From: Diphasiastrum complanatum
Lineage: Eukaryota > Streptophyta > Lycopodiopsida > Lycopodiales > Lycopodiaceae
Direction: 5' to 3'
NCBI GenBank assembly: GCA_029204225.1
Contig: CM055113.1
Coordinates: 23,146,405 to 23,210,404 of the forward strand
Length of the DNA stretch: 64,000 nucleotides
Position numbers and translations under genes: made by a program. The notes under the pieces are model-generated. The model saw nothing but the letters and a program-made list of their open reading frames with translations. It was not told the DNA's origin and made no database searches. Below are positions 44,090 through 54,440 of this stretch, one piece after another; positions within the stretch are counted from its first letter, which is position 1, and every line of letters starts with the position of its first letter.

Positions 44090-44777
44090 TGTTTATAAAT
44101 CCCCATTTCCAGAGGATTTGTTTACTACGGGACTTTTTACTTATTTCTTCTTCAGAATTGTTTCTGCCTGTTATCAGGCTTCATGGCATTCGTTAGATGG
44201 TTTTTTTATTTTACGATGCCAACCCAGGCAAAGGGGACAAAGTTTTGTTGTAGTATATTTTTTTATTGTCCTGCCTGTCAGAGGACTACTCAGGGACTTC
44301 ACTCTTGAACGCACTTACATTCTACATAGATGCAAGCCTAGAACGCTCATCCACATATCAGCATGTAAACCAATGAACGTTCAGTAGTTTCTATTGCTAC
44401 TTACTCTAAAAACGGATTGAAATCAGAACCTACACTACACTAAACTGAGCTACATTTGCATAAACCGATAAACAAGAAACAAGAACTAAACTACAGCATG
44501 TTAGAAGTCCAAGAATAAAGAAACCAACCAGTCTATTGATTCTTGGACATCCCAAGAACATCAAGAACTGGATTGTACAGAGATATGCAAGAATCACACC
44601 ACAGATCCAGCCTATTTAGTTTACCTGAATGTTGGTTTCTACATTAATCCACAAGAAAGCTAATCCACTCTACAAAAGCAGCAAATCTAATCCACTCTAC
44701 AGTCCACAACCACACACAAAAGGAGGGAAGGGCAAGATCATAAATGCATCACTCAAGAAACAAGCATGATCAAGGAG
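44090..44777 (-). repeat. 5' LTR of the gag-only element, truncated
   Basis: 688 bp matching 38304-38991 base for base in length with scattered substitutions. Similarity ends at GATCAAGGAG (44768-44777), and the expected last ~150 bp are missing. Confidence 0.8.
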
Positions 44778-45394
44778 CTCAATGGTTGCACCAAACTCGT
44801 GAAGGCTCTTCTCATTTCAGCATGGAGTTGATACAAATCACAAAAAGCTCCTCTTCACAAAGAGGGAGTCTCTTAATTAAGCAAGAGAGCTCCTTAGGTG
44901 GCATCCTAGTGGAATTTCCACATTTCACAAATTACAAGTGGAATATTGCTCTCCACTAGAGGTCACCATCAAAAGGTGACTCACTCGACTTTCTTTAAGA
45001 GGGGTCTACTTGCATTTATTACATTTGCTTAGAAATATTAGTTTCGTCCGGCATGTGGCCCAATCATAATGCATATATTCGAAATCTACGTAACGTAGAT
45101 GAAATTAAGAGTTATAGAAATAAACTTTTAAAAATTTTAAGATTGTCGCCGGGCAGCATGAAAGCATTCTATTGGTAGACAATGTCTGCCCTGAACGTAT
45201 CCATCTGCCCGACGACAATGTCTCTATTTAAATTTTTAACCATACTAGTTGATAAATTGGTAAACTTCAAGCTACACAGGTACAAGTCACGTTCGACAGT
45301 AACCATAGTTACCACATGTAGTTACTATCATCCAAAATCCTAGTCACATTTAATAAGTCTAATGAAACTTTGAATCTAGATTCAATGTCATAGA
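44778..45394. other. spacer with a small hairpin element
   Basis: No coding motif. It holds the inverted repeat at 45142-45220 described separately. Confidence 0.4.
45142..45220. repeat. short terminal-inverted-repeat hairpin
   Basis: ATTGTCGCCGGGCAG at about 45142 pairs with CTGCCCGACGACAAT near 45205-45219 (one mismatch), enclosing about 48 bp. AT-rich flanks extend the pairing weakly (AAATTTTAA/TTTAAATTT). MITE remnant or foldback. Confidence 0.6.
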
Positions 45395-45811
45395 TTTGAG
45401 AATTTGGTGCTGCACTTGTGGCAACAATTACTATGGCTAGGAGACCAAGATCCAAAATTGAATCGGTGATGCTTCACAATGAGAAGGATGAAGCTGGAAA
45501 TTGAAACCAATAAGATACATGAAAAACTCATGGGTTCTACAACATCCATCCTCAAAAGGCATGTTTCGACCAAGGAAAAGATGACATTCAAATCTTATTG
45601 GAAATCTAAGATCTTTGAGTTTAGGACTTCTCTAGGAGGGCAATCAATCTCAGAAGTCTTGGTTCAATATGTCTATATGCATTCAGAACTATATCTACAA
45701 GATTTCAATATTCATGATTCTGCCAGATTTGATAAAAAAGGAGGCAAAATCATCATCAGACCTAATAACTTTTTACCCTCTTACAGGGTACCTTCATCGA
45801 GTTACATATGA
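45395..45811 (+). pseudogene. unidentified host-like exon
   Basis: After an acceptor-like TCATAG (45390) the frame reads FENLVLHLWQQLLWLGDQ, a TGA at about 45468 and then 110 codons: MRRMKLEIETNKIHEKLMGS, RHVSTKEKMTFKSYWKSKIF, EVLVQYVYMHSELYLQDF and KKGGKIIIRPNNFLPSYR. The composition is unlike the retroelements. I do not recognise the family. It may belong with the candidate exons at 47.66-48.22 kb. Confidence 0.3.
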
Positions 45812-46396
45812 TGGGAACCGCGAGGTTCCAAAGATGAAGACCGGATAGAGCCGACTTGGCAGGACTAGCTACTACTATTGCTTGCGGTCCAATTCTCTTT
45901 CAAGCCCCAGATCGTTTGTGATGATCCGTTGTAAAATTAAACCTGCAAACAACAGACAATGTTGAGTAAGGTAACAACAAAAAGTTATCTACTACTAGCA
46001 TGCATTTCAATATTGCAGATCATACACATTACAAAACGGAGCATTGCGAAAATCGCTTCTATTATCAGAACTGAATTTACAATACTTTCTTAAGCGCAGT
46101 ATGTTTCCCAAATCAGCGCGTTTGCACAAGAGAGATGTTCTCTCTCATGAATAATATGATAATCTACTGCTAATTTGTAAACTCACTCTTGAGCTATCTC
46201 AAACTTTTACAGTTCCGTATGTCTAACAGTGTTGTAATTCCCTCATGACCAAGAATTGCGAACTGTGCGACGAAATAGTTCAAAAATCCAGACTATGTGA
46301 AACATAGTTAAAAAATGCAACAGTCAGAAAAAAACAAGAAAGAAAAACTAAGAAAAATGCTAAGGCTTTGAAAGATAGAAACTCTTAGTTTCTTCA

Positions 46397-46699
46397 GCTC
46401 CCTCTCAAAGCTGATATTTTTCAGATTCCTAGGCTTGCACGCCGCTTCTCAAAAATTGCCTTTTCAAGAGGCTTTGTAAAAATATCAGCCACCATATGCT
46501 TCATTGGAACAAACTTGGTCCTTAGCTTGTCTTTCTCAACCAGATATCTTATCAGATGATATCTGATAGCAATGTGTTTTGTCTTGGAATGAAACACTAG
46601 ATCCTTCGTCAGATAAATGATGGATGTGTTATCCATTGTTGGCTGATTCTGATGAATCCCCAAGATACTCGGATAGAGCAACTCAAGAGCACCTCTCAT
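46397..46699 (-). pseudogene. Ty1/copia RNase H tail with PPT and LTR start
   Basis: The minus strand encodes QPTMDNTSIIYLTKDLVFHS, KTKHIAIRYHLIRYLVEKDK and VADIFTKPLEKAIFEKR. A purine tract (GAGAGGGAGC, near 46407-46397) precedes TGAAGAAACTAAG at 46396, the start of an LTR that probably runs down to about 45.8-45.95 kb. The element is truncated upstream at 46700. Confidence 0.8.
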
Positions 46700-47655
46700 C
46701 TTAGACCGAGGAGGTCTTTGAGAAGACGAGACGAACGAAGACTGAGAGCCGAGAAATGCTAGTTAGTAATAACAAGCAATAACTGTGTAAGCCTCATGGT
46801 GAATCCCGGAAGATGGAATGACCAAACAAATAATAAAAAATAAAAAGCATCTTTACAAAGGGTTGTTCTAGAGTTTAGAACTCCTCTAATGGGAACACAC
46901 TTTCCAAAGTAGCAGCAAGCACGAGGGTAGAGAGCAGAGAGAGAAGCAAAAGGAGAGGAGCTCAGATAGAGGGGCTAGGTAATGTGTTAAGAAACACAAT
47001 TTTCAATATAGTAGGGGAAGAGTTGAGCAAATCTTACATGGGAGTAGAGAATGGTAGAGCAGTGTTAAGAAACACAGCATAGGCACTAAGAGTGAAGAGC
47101 AAGCAGAATCACCAGAGAAGATGCAAATGTGAGAGGGTTCTCCAATACACAACAGAATAGCAAGAAGACGGCAACCAAAGACTATGATCCACATCAAAGA
47201 CCACGATCTAGATCATGCGCTCCAAACCATATGGCTCTACTCCTCGCTCCCCCTCCGCTCTCAAACAACCTTGCAATTATAAATTTTATAGATATAAGAT
47301 AATTGATGTTTGAATTCTCAATGGCATTCCATCATTAAGTTAATAAATTAGCATAATTAGTTTTCAATACTTTCAAGTAGATGCTAATGGCAATGACAAT
47401 GTTATCAATGTGGAACCAATGTTGTACATAAAACATGTCATGAAAATCAGCCTATTCTCACAATCATAAAGACTTAAACTATCTCTTGAACACCCTTAGA
47501 TACACCCCCTTGGCAACATGCAATACTTGTTGACACTTAAACACCATCTAAGTCACCCATTGAATGAATAGATACAATAAGCATTCTCTTTAGATTTTCA
47601 ATTTAGGATGTTGAGAAGCACAAGCCCTCCTTATGAGAATAATCGTGATAACATC
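46700..47655. other. no gene recognised
   Basis: AT-rich, repeat-like, no motif on either strand. Confidence 0.35.
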
Positions 47656-47659
47656 ATCT

Positions 47660-48222
47660 CGAAAATTTAGCCTCAGTGTGATCAGCCATTGCCAGATTAT
47701 GTTCATGTTGACCTCTCATATCCTGCTAACTATTCCCTTCAAACAGTGGACCACCTTCTTTCTCGATGGACACATTGTCTTAGACAAGTAAGAGCACTAA
47801 TGGAATATATTTAAGTAGATTGTTTGACAGTACATCTGTGATAGTGCGCACATGATAATCATTGCATGTGGGAGAAAAATATTGAATATCTATTGTACAA
47901 ATTGGATTGAATGAGAAACAAGATATATCAATCAACACTTGGTTTTCAAAAAACATTTGTTTTTCTAGTCCTATTTTATAACATTTTATTTGTTATTGTG
48001 AGTGTAATTAGTTAAACTCATGTTGCAACTATAAAGAGACAAGCTAATTTTTTATATGTGAACTTTTTCTTTATATTTTCGAGTGCTGAAAAGCAAGTTG
48101 ATTTTGTTGGACCTACAAATCATGATGGCATCTATTTATGTCCTCCGTCGGCAGATGACGATGGAGCCTTGCCTACAGGCTCAATTAAAGTTGGGTATAC
48201 ATTGATTCTAATTTGTGAACGA
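47660..48222 (+). CDS. two candidate exons of an unidentified host gene
   Basis: The first, ending at 47787, encodes PLPDYVHVDLSYPANYSLQ followed by TVDHLLSRWTHCLRQ and runs into a consensus donor GTAAGA. The second starts at 48094 after GCTGAAAAG and encodes QVDFVGPTNHDGIYLCPPSA, DDDGALPTGSIK and a stop at about 48228. Both are in phase 0 at the junction. Family unknown; no start codon or upstream exons resolved. Partial gene or relic. Confidence 0.3.
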
Positions 48223-48290
48223 AGTCTCTAAAGTTTTGAGTATTTCTTCTAACGTAAAATCATTTTTTCCTTTTTTATGAAGAAAAAGGA

Positions 48291-48800
48291 CCACAACGGA
48301 ACTTGTGCGCCTCCCTTTTTTAAAAAAATTTTACATGCACCTTCTGGGATGCGGAAGGTGCATGTAAATAAGTTAAGGCACCAAAAAGGTTTTAAAAAAA
48401 GTTTTCATGTCGAGGAAGGTGCACCTGTTCAGTCGTCCCACTATGGGAAGGGCTTTCCATTTCGGGCTACCGCCCTCGGCCGAAGGCCCTTCCTCGCTGA
48501 ACGGCCTCGTAGGGTGACCCCCCATCCTAAAAAAAAAATTCTTAGGAGGTACCTCCCACAGTGGACTCTGTGCACCTCCTTTTTTTTTCGATTTACATGC
48601 ACCTTCTAGGATGCAGAAGGTGCATGTAGAAAAATTTACTTTGTTTTACATGACCTTCCGCGCGGAAGGTGCATGTAAAAACAAAATTATGGCAAAAAAA
48701 GTTTTCACGTCTTGGAAGGTCCACCTCCTCAGCAATTCCGCTATTAGAGGGGCCTTCCACCTAACCTCCAACCCCCCCCCCCCCCCCCACCCTAAAACTT
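48291..48800 (+). repeat. foldback repeat element, two tandem units
   Basis: Unit 1 (about 48302-48540) and unit 2 (about 48569-48800) share TGTGC.CCTCC, a hairpin and a conserved tail (GTTTTCA.GTC..GGAAGGT..ACCT). Hairpins: TTTACATGCACCTTC/GAAGGTGCATGTAAA with a 9-bp loop (48330-48368), a near-identical one at 48592-48628, and a third, TTTTACATGACCTTCC/GGAAGGTGCATGTAAAA, at 48645-48680. It ends in a run of about 18 C at 48772-48789. Frames across it are not genes. A related copy in inverted orientation lies at 54181-54440. Confidence 0.85.
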
Positions 48801-49270
48801 CATACAATTTTATTTATCATCACTAAAAGAACGCATTCATTTTCCCTTTACATTTAGAGTCACCTTAAATCAATAGTTACATGTTGTCAAAGACTAATAC
48901 CTTCCACTAGAGCTCTAGTGGACAATCAAATAATGACTAGATGCCACATAGCCCATGGATCATGTGCTATATGATGACTAATTATTAGTCTCCACTTGAA
49001 ATTTGTGACAGAAGTTTCAATTTTTCTGAGGGCCTTTCTCCACTTGAAATTTGTGACAAAAGTCTCAATTTTCTAGGACTCTGGCATTGCGCAAGGGAAG
49101 GCACCTTATGTGGGTGCCCCATAGCACAAGTCCAACCCTTCCACAATTAGGGAAGCCCCAAAACACATCAAAGGCAAGGCAACAAGGTTGGAGTAAATCA
49201 TTCCCCAAATCTGAGTACAATTGCACCAGCAGCTCTACCGTTTGTCTGTGTTTTCTGAAAAGAGCTGGCT
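48801..49270. other. 5' flank of the host gene
   Basis: No clear TATA box. It contains a repeated GAAATTTGTGACA (near 48998 and 49041). The frame at 49087-49434 overlaps the first exon in another frame and is not supported. An in-frame stop at 49256 limits the gene start to the ATG at 49271, unless an upstream non-coding exon exists. Confidence 0.4.
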
Positions 49271-52200
49271 ATGGCCAAACTTTTCCAACACAAAGGAGTG
49301 CTATATGCTCACTCACCTGTCTCACTTTCTGGCGGATTCAAAAAAATGGTCTTACGATTAAGCGAGAAAGCTGCGACGAATGGAGCCGCGGGGTGTCAGT
49401 TCAACCACATGCAAATCCTCACACTTGTATGTAGACAATTAGAATCTGCAGCAGGTGGATCCGCTTGCGTCGCTTTTCCACTGAATGAATCTACAATTTG
49501 TACCGTTTGTGAAGTATGTATGGCCCAATTTTTCTATTTGATTAAGGTTCTATCTATCGTGTATATTTGTTGTGCGAAACTCGTTAGCTTTTGCCTGTTC
49601 CAGCCCCCGACTTATCTTGCGAGGAACGTAGACTTTGAAAGTATGCATATACTTTTAAATTGCACTATAATGTGTTTGCTGTGAATGATAGCGTAAAGCA
49701 TGTGCTTACCTTCGGTTGCCACCACCAGACCAGCCAATATGAAGCAGTGCAGAGGGCCATCGAGAATGAGAAGTTTGAGCTGCAGGTACCAACTACAGAA
49801 ATTGATTCATCCAAAAAACATAGAGGTTTTCTGTCTTCATCGATCTTCAAGAATGGTATCGCCAAAATCCGTCTAAAACTTTAACCAGCTGATAAATTGG
49901 ATAGAATTCAGCTGTTTATTTCGATTCTCCGTGCTTCCTGGCTAACACTTATATTATTGTTAGCTGATATAACCTCAGATCAGAAAGCTATCCCCAACTA
50001 ATTTCTTGAGCATAAATAACCGGAGGATCAAGTAGCCCGTAAAAGTTAATTTGCCACAAAAATTTAGCCCCACTGCTATCATGCAAAACAATTACAGCAA
50101 TGTACATATTCCCAGATTCAACTAAAACTAATGCCGTATTTCATATTCCGCATGGATCCAATAGGTCACGGTTGAGAAGGACGACGATGACATTACTTCT
50201 GGTACCATACTGCGACGAGCTATACAGCACGGTCTAGTTTCGTCTCTTCTCAAACAAGGCTGGACGTCTTTGGACGATGATGTACTCCTTATGGGGAATA
50301 TTGCTACCTGGGAGGAGGGACAACCTTTACTGGCTCTCTCACTGGTAAGAGAGGTCGCCTACTACACATGTACAGCAATCAGCATAGATGATAGATTACT
50401 TAGTTACCTGTAAAGTTTTTCTGGTATATGTGTGGATACTGTGAGTCTGTAACCGTATTCCTTTGTATTATGTAGGAGGCTGTGCATCTTGACAAAGACG
50501 ACCAGCTAGTTTTTGTCTTTTCTCCAGACGTTCTATGCTTCCGACGAGCAAAAGTAAGACAAATGCTCATCGACTCATGGATCATGATTCGTGATACGCT
50601 TAACAATAGGATCTCCGTAGTAATTTAGATTTGGGGACTGGTCCATGAAGTACTAAAAATTCAAATGTGGCTCATAGACAGCTATAGATCTATATGATTA
50701 TTATACATCTTAATCGACAGAGACTAGTGCCTTAAGTAGCTGCAACATGCCCGAATCCCTACCAATAATCTTGGTTCTATTCTGCATCTGCAGGCTGTAA
50801 CATGTGAGGGATATTCTTTTCTAGCCTATTGACTTCTTTTCGCAGTATCTACAATCTGAGATGTGCCACTTATTCTAGTCTCCTTAGATAATTAGATTCA
50901 GAGAGGAAACTCATCGAGACATCATGTACTTGCAAAAACAGCCGATATCTGTCTTGCCCGAGGCATGGAGAAACAAGTTCAGTGATGGACAGATTATTGA
51001 TATGACCGATATTTTACACTGCGATAATGGAGATATTAGCCATGAGTTCCAATGCTGTGTGTTGCCCTCAATGAAACAAGGCCATATAGCAGGTATTCTC
51101 CCAGGGTGCATGTCTTTATATAATTAACGAAAGGGACGATCGAAAAGAAGTTCAAACGTTTTCAATGTGTGTAAACTCAACATGTAAGTTGCGCAAGCAC
51201 GTCAGAAAACGGAAGCTGTTTTTCAATTCATATATTAGTTTTGTATACTGCTAATACTATTACGCCAGAGCTCCGCACATACATATTATTGTTGATAATT
51301 TCTGAATCAAAACTTGCAACTGTTCACCAAATCCACGATTCCATGTATCGTTACCAGGAATAGCAAAAAATTTACCAGAGAACAAAGGTTTTTATCAGCG
51401 GCAACTATTTTGGACTTGCCATGTTAGTATTCTCAATCTTCATTTGCAAAAGCTTCCTGAAAATTGAAAATTTCCAGAATTCCATCATTTATCTCTTTAA
51501 GATCAAAAAGGAGAACTTGATGACTGGACAGTTTGTTGATGGCTATTTCTTTCTAGTACTTTTCATTTTGTCAGTACGGGATCGAAGTACCTAAAAGCTG
51601 CTTCTATGTAAACGTGCTGCTTCAACGACCTGATGGTGACAACGATAATCTCTGGTATGTAAGAGAGATCAGTAGATACGTCTTTTCTTAATTTTCTTAA
51701 AAATAAGTTGCTGAAAGCAAAAGCGTGAAGCGCTGTGTCTGCTGACAATTGCATTGGTTTTATTACGGACGTATTGGCATGCAAAATGAAGTCCAGACCA
51801 ATTTTTCCTTCTAGGATCTTAAATCATGCTTTTGATCATACAACTTCCGATGCATGTGTAATCGTAGAAAGGTAGTAAAGAGGAGAAAGTATTGTATTCC
51901 GTTCAATAGAACTGGTTTACAAGCCTCCTGGTTTGAAATCACACCACGTACAACTTCTTGCAGTGTTGCTTTGAAAAGAATAAAGGAGCCACCAGAAACC
52001 TTATGCTTAAATCGCCTTTGGTTCCCAGGCTTCCTTCATCGCTTATTTTGAAGAAAAGCGGCTTAATGCCGGCCGCCCCATCCGTAAGATGCTCGAAAGC
52101 AGCTTGCTCTCTTGAGCATTTCAGAAGAAGCGTTGCAGGTCTGCTCGTATAGTGATGAGAAAGCAATCTTCAATCATAGTTCTATACACTCGATGTTGAG

Positions 52201-54057
52201 TTTACCCACCCTAGACATGAATTTTTACATGTAACGCTCAAATTCATAATAAATCTTATATGATGAAAGAGGATCTGAATCCAATCATTCTTGTGCTTTT
52301 TGGAACAGAATGGAACTTCTTCAATGCTGGACACATTTGCTTTGAGGTACATCGAATTTTAGTGCGCCCCTTATCCATCTAATCACCAACTAAGGTAGGG
52401 CTACCTTCTGTATAAGTTTGTGTTACTGTCTGAATCTCCTGAAGTCTGAACTTAATCTTGTTTTCTGAAGGCTTATGCATCAGAAAAGAATCATGTGAAC
52501 CAATGTGTAACTTGGACCACCGTGAGCAAAACCCTGCTACCTCCTATACAGCCTGGGTATGGTTGTACCAAGGGCTGGAATGATGCCCAGTTTGGATCAG
52601 CAGAGTTTGGCACAGAGCTTCAAACACTTACAAGCTCTAGTTTGTGTAGCATAAAGAGTTTGTTGCTTCAACCCTTGAAAGTTGACACAATGTAGTTCAG
52701 TTATTTTGTCGACATTCTCTCAACATGATTGAAATTATTGTGATTAATCAGGAGTCTCAGTAGAACTTAATCGGTAGGCAACTTATTTTGAGGTAGCGTT
52801 CTGCTACAATTCTGCAGAGTTCTATCGACCTAAACCATTTCCAAATGTTACCCACGGAGTAAAGGAAGAGCCGAAAAAGAAGATCCATGCCGTTGTAACT
52901 CCTCCTCTCCAAATAAAGCCATTCATGCCTCGAGTCTCGTTACGACAGACTATTCGGGGTATGTTAAAAAGTTTCTCCGCATGTATTATGCCACGAAATT
53001 TGGTTCTTCTTTAAGCAATCTTTTCGTCTTACTAAATGTATTTCAGGAAAACTTTATTGCAAATTCCATTCACTAATTCTTGCCTGCACATCAACGATTG
53101 CTATATAATATAGCAACCGTCATGCTGTGAAATTACTGTTGTTTTATTTAAAAATAACTGTAGCATAAGATGTCATAGCTTAGTCTCAGAGTGCATGTGC
53201 TCTGCAAAATGCAACCCAAAGGTACGAATAAATAGCTTCTGAAAAATTGATTCACAAGTATGACTAAATTCCCAGTACCTTTCTTGGTTGTACAGCTAGA
53301 AAAAAGTTCAAACATGCTCTCTGAATCTACAGCAGGCACTGTCAGCTGCTTTTGGCTTGAGTTGTAACCTTGTTAAGTAACAACAAACCAAGAAAAATTT
53401 CTAATTGCAACATAGTGAGGGATTTCTCAAAGCATGAAAAGCTACACATATATTCACAGGTGTCCAGAAAGCACCTACAAATATCACACCAATGCCCTTT
53501 TCGCGGAAGGAAGAACACAGGCAGATTGAAATCTCGTATTCCAAAGACAAGAAAATTTCGCCAATAGGTATCCTCACTGCTCAGACTCCCTTAGCGTATT
53601 TCATAACTCATCCTTGTCTATAGATTGGGATATTCTATGATTTCTGTATATTACTATGATTAGTTTCTATATCACAGGCGTCCAGAAACCACCTACAAAT
53701 ATTACACCAATGCACTTTTCGCGGAAGGAAGAACACAGACAGATTGAAATTTCGTATTCCAAAGACAAGAAAATTTCGCCAATAGGTGTCCTCATTGCTC
53801 AGACTTCCTTAGCGTATTTCATAACTCATCCTTGTCTATAGATTGGCATATTCTATGATTTCTGTATATTACTATGATTAGTTTCTATATCCAATACATT
53901 CTCTTCACGAATACTTGCTCCAGGAGCTGCACTGATTGACCTATTTAAGATAAGTGAACTTTTGACAATTATTCGCTTGTTACAATTTATGGCGGATAGG
54001 CACTCTGAAAATATTTCATCCGGGCTTACTAAAGTTCAAACGAAAGACCTCTTCTAA
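49271..54057 (+). CDS. C18orf63-like (DUF4708) protein, multi-exon host gene
   Basis: Exons read from consensus GT-AG sites with matching phases: 49271-49513, 49699-49785, 50165-50344, 50476-50553, 50888-51092, 51358-51422 and 51575-51654; then, after an unresolved middle (coding pieces in about 51816-52700, including FFNAGHICFE and CVTWTTVSKTLLPP), 52818-52958, 53460-53567, 53678-53785 and 53924-54057 with the stop TAA at 54055. Family-like landmarks in order: QILTLVCRQLES, GLVSSLLKQGWTSLDDDVLL, AVHLDKDDQLVF, EFQCCVLPSMKQGHIAG, FWTCH joined to YGIEVPKSC, and PFMPRVSLRQTIRG. These resemble the DUF4708 domain of animal C18orf63, a protein of unknown function; the match is by eye. The start ATG has an in-frame stop 15 bp upstream. 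No stop or shift is seen in the resolved exons, so the gene is probably functional. The protein end (ALIDLFKISELLTIIRLLQF) could form a helix. Confidence 0.7.
53460..53895 (+). repeat. 218-bp tandem duplication of exon plus intron in the host gene
   Basis: 53461-53678 is repeated from 53679 with about 95% identity up to about 53893. Each unit has a 108-bp exon (36 codons, phase 1 at both ends, encoding VQKAPTNITPMPFSRKEEHR with QIEISYSKDKKISPIG) and its downstream intron. Both copies keep acceptor (CACAG) and donor (ATAG|GTATCC and ATAG|GTGTCC). Coding changes are few: Ala to Pro and Pro to His. Confidence 0.93.
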
Positions 54058-54180
54058 AGGTATGACGTATTTTGTATTCATGACCTGCTAGTTAAGCCTG
54101 TCTGGAGTGGAAAGATTAAAATGCTCTCTCTGCCTCTAGCATTGGTACTAAGTTAGATTGCCCTTTTCCTTTGTTTTGTT

Positions 54181-54440
54181 TTGTTTTCTTTTTCTTTTTC
54201 TTTTTCTTTTTTTTTTGGGGGGGGGGGGAGGGGAGGGGGGGGTTGGCTTCCACCTTCTTTAGATAGAAGGGCCTCTAAGCCCCCTCTCCCCCCAAAATGG
54301 AAAAGGGCCCTTCCTCAACATGAAAAAGAATTATTTATTTTTTATATGCACCTTTCAAGTGGAAAGAGCATGTAAAAAATAGTAAAAAAAATATGCCACT
54401 GCAGTGACCTAAAGTTGCATGTAAAAAAATTTGTGATGAA
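54181..54440 (-). repeat. inverted, diverged copy of the foldback repeat
   Basis: The minus strand matches the tail of the 48.3-48.8 kb units (TTTTCATGTTGAGGAAGG, then GGGCC, then GGTGGAAG.CAACCCCCC). A plus-strand G run (about 54218-54242) corresponds to the C run of the other copy. Remnant arms ATATGCACCTTTC/GGAAAGAGCATGTA are at 54347-54376. Confidence 0.75.

Larger units (their letters stand above)
38304..44777 (-). mobile_element. large gag-only LTR element (LARD/TR-GAG type)
   Basis: Direct repeats of 688 bp (38304-38991 and 44090-44777) flank 5.1 kb that has a single coding region, a minus-strand Gypsy-type gag at 41467-40133, and no protease, RT, RNase H or integrase. On the minus strand a PBS-like TTGACACCGTTGCC follows the upper repeat (44089-44076), resembling the TGGCGCCGTTGCC primer site of plant Gypsy elements. 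A PPT-like GGGGGGAGAGAG (39151-39140) precedes a TG at 39139, so the real 3' LTR is probably 38304-39139 and the 5' LTR is truncated at 44777. A long G/T-rich (plus strand) leader separates PBS and gag. It must have depended on an autonomous Gypsy partner. Confidence 0.75.

Noticed and set aside
38299..44785. Target site duplication for the gag-only element
   Set aside because: ATGGA before 38304 has no match after 44777, and the upper LTR end is truncated, so no duplication can be claimed.
48277..48826. Frames of 110 and 71 codons at 48.28-48.83 kb
   Set aside because: They run through hairpins and homopolymers of a foldback repeat.
49087..49434. 115-codon frame as the first exon of the host gene
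   Set aside because: It overlaps exon 1 in another frame and lacks the family landmarks that the frame starting at 49271 has.
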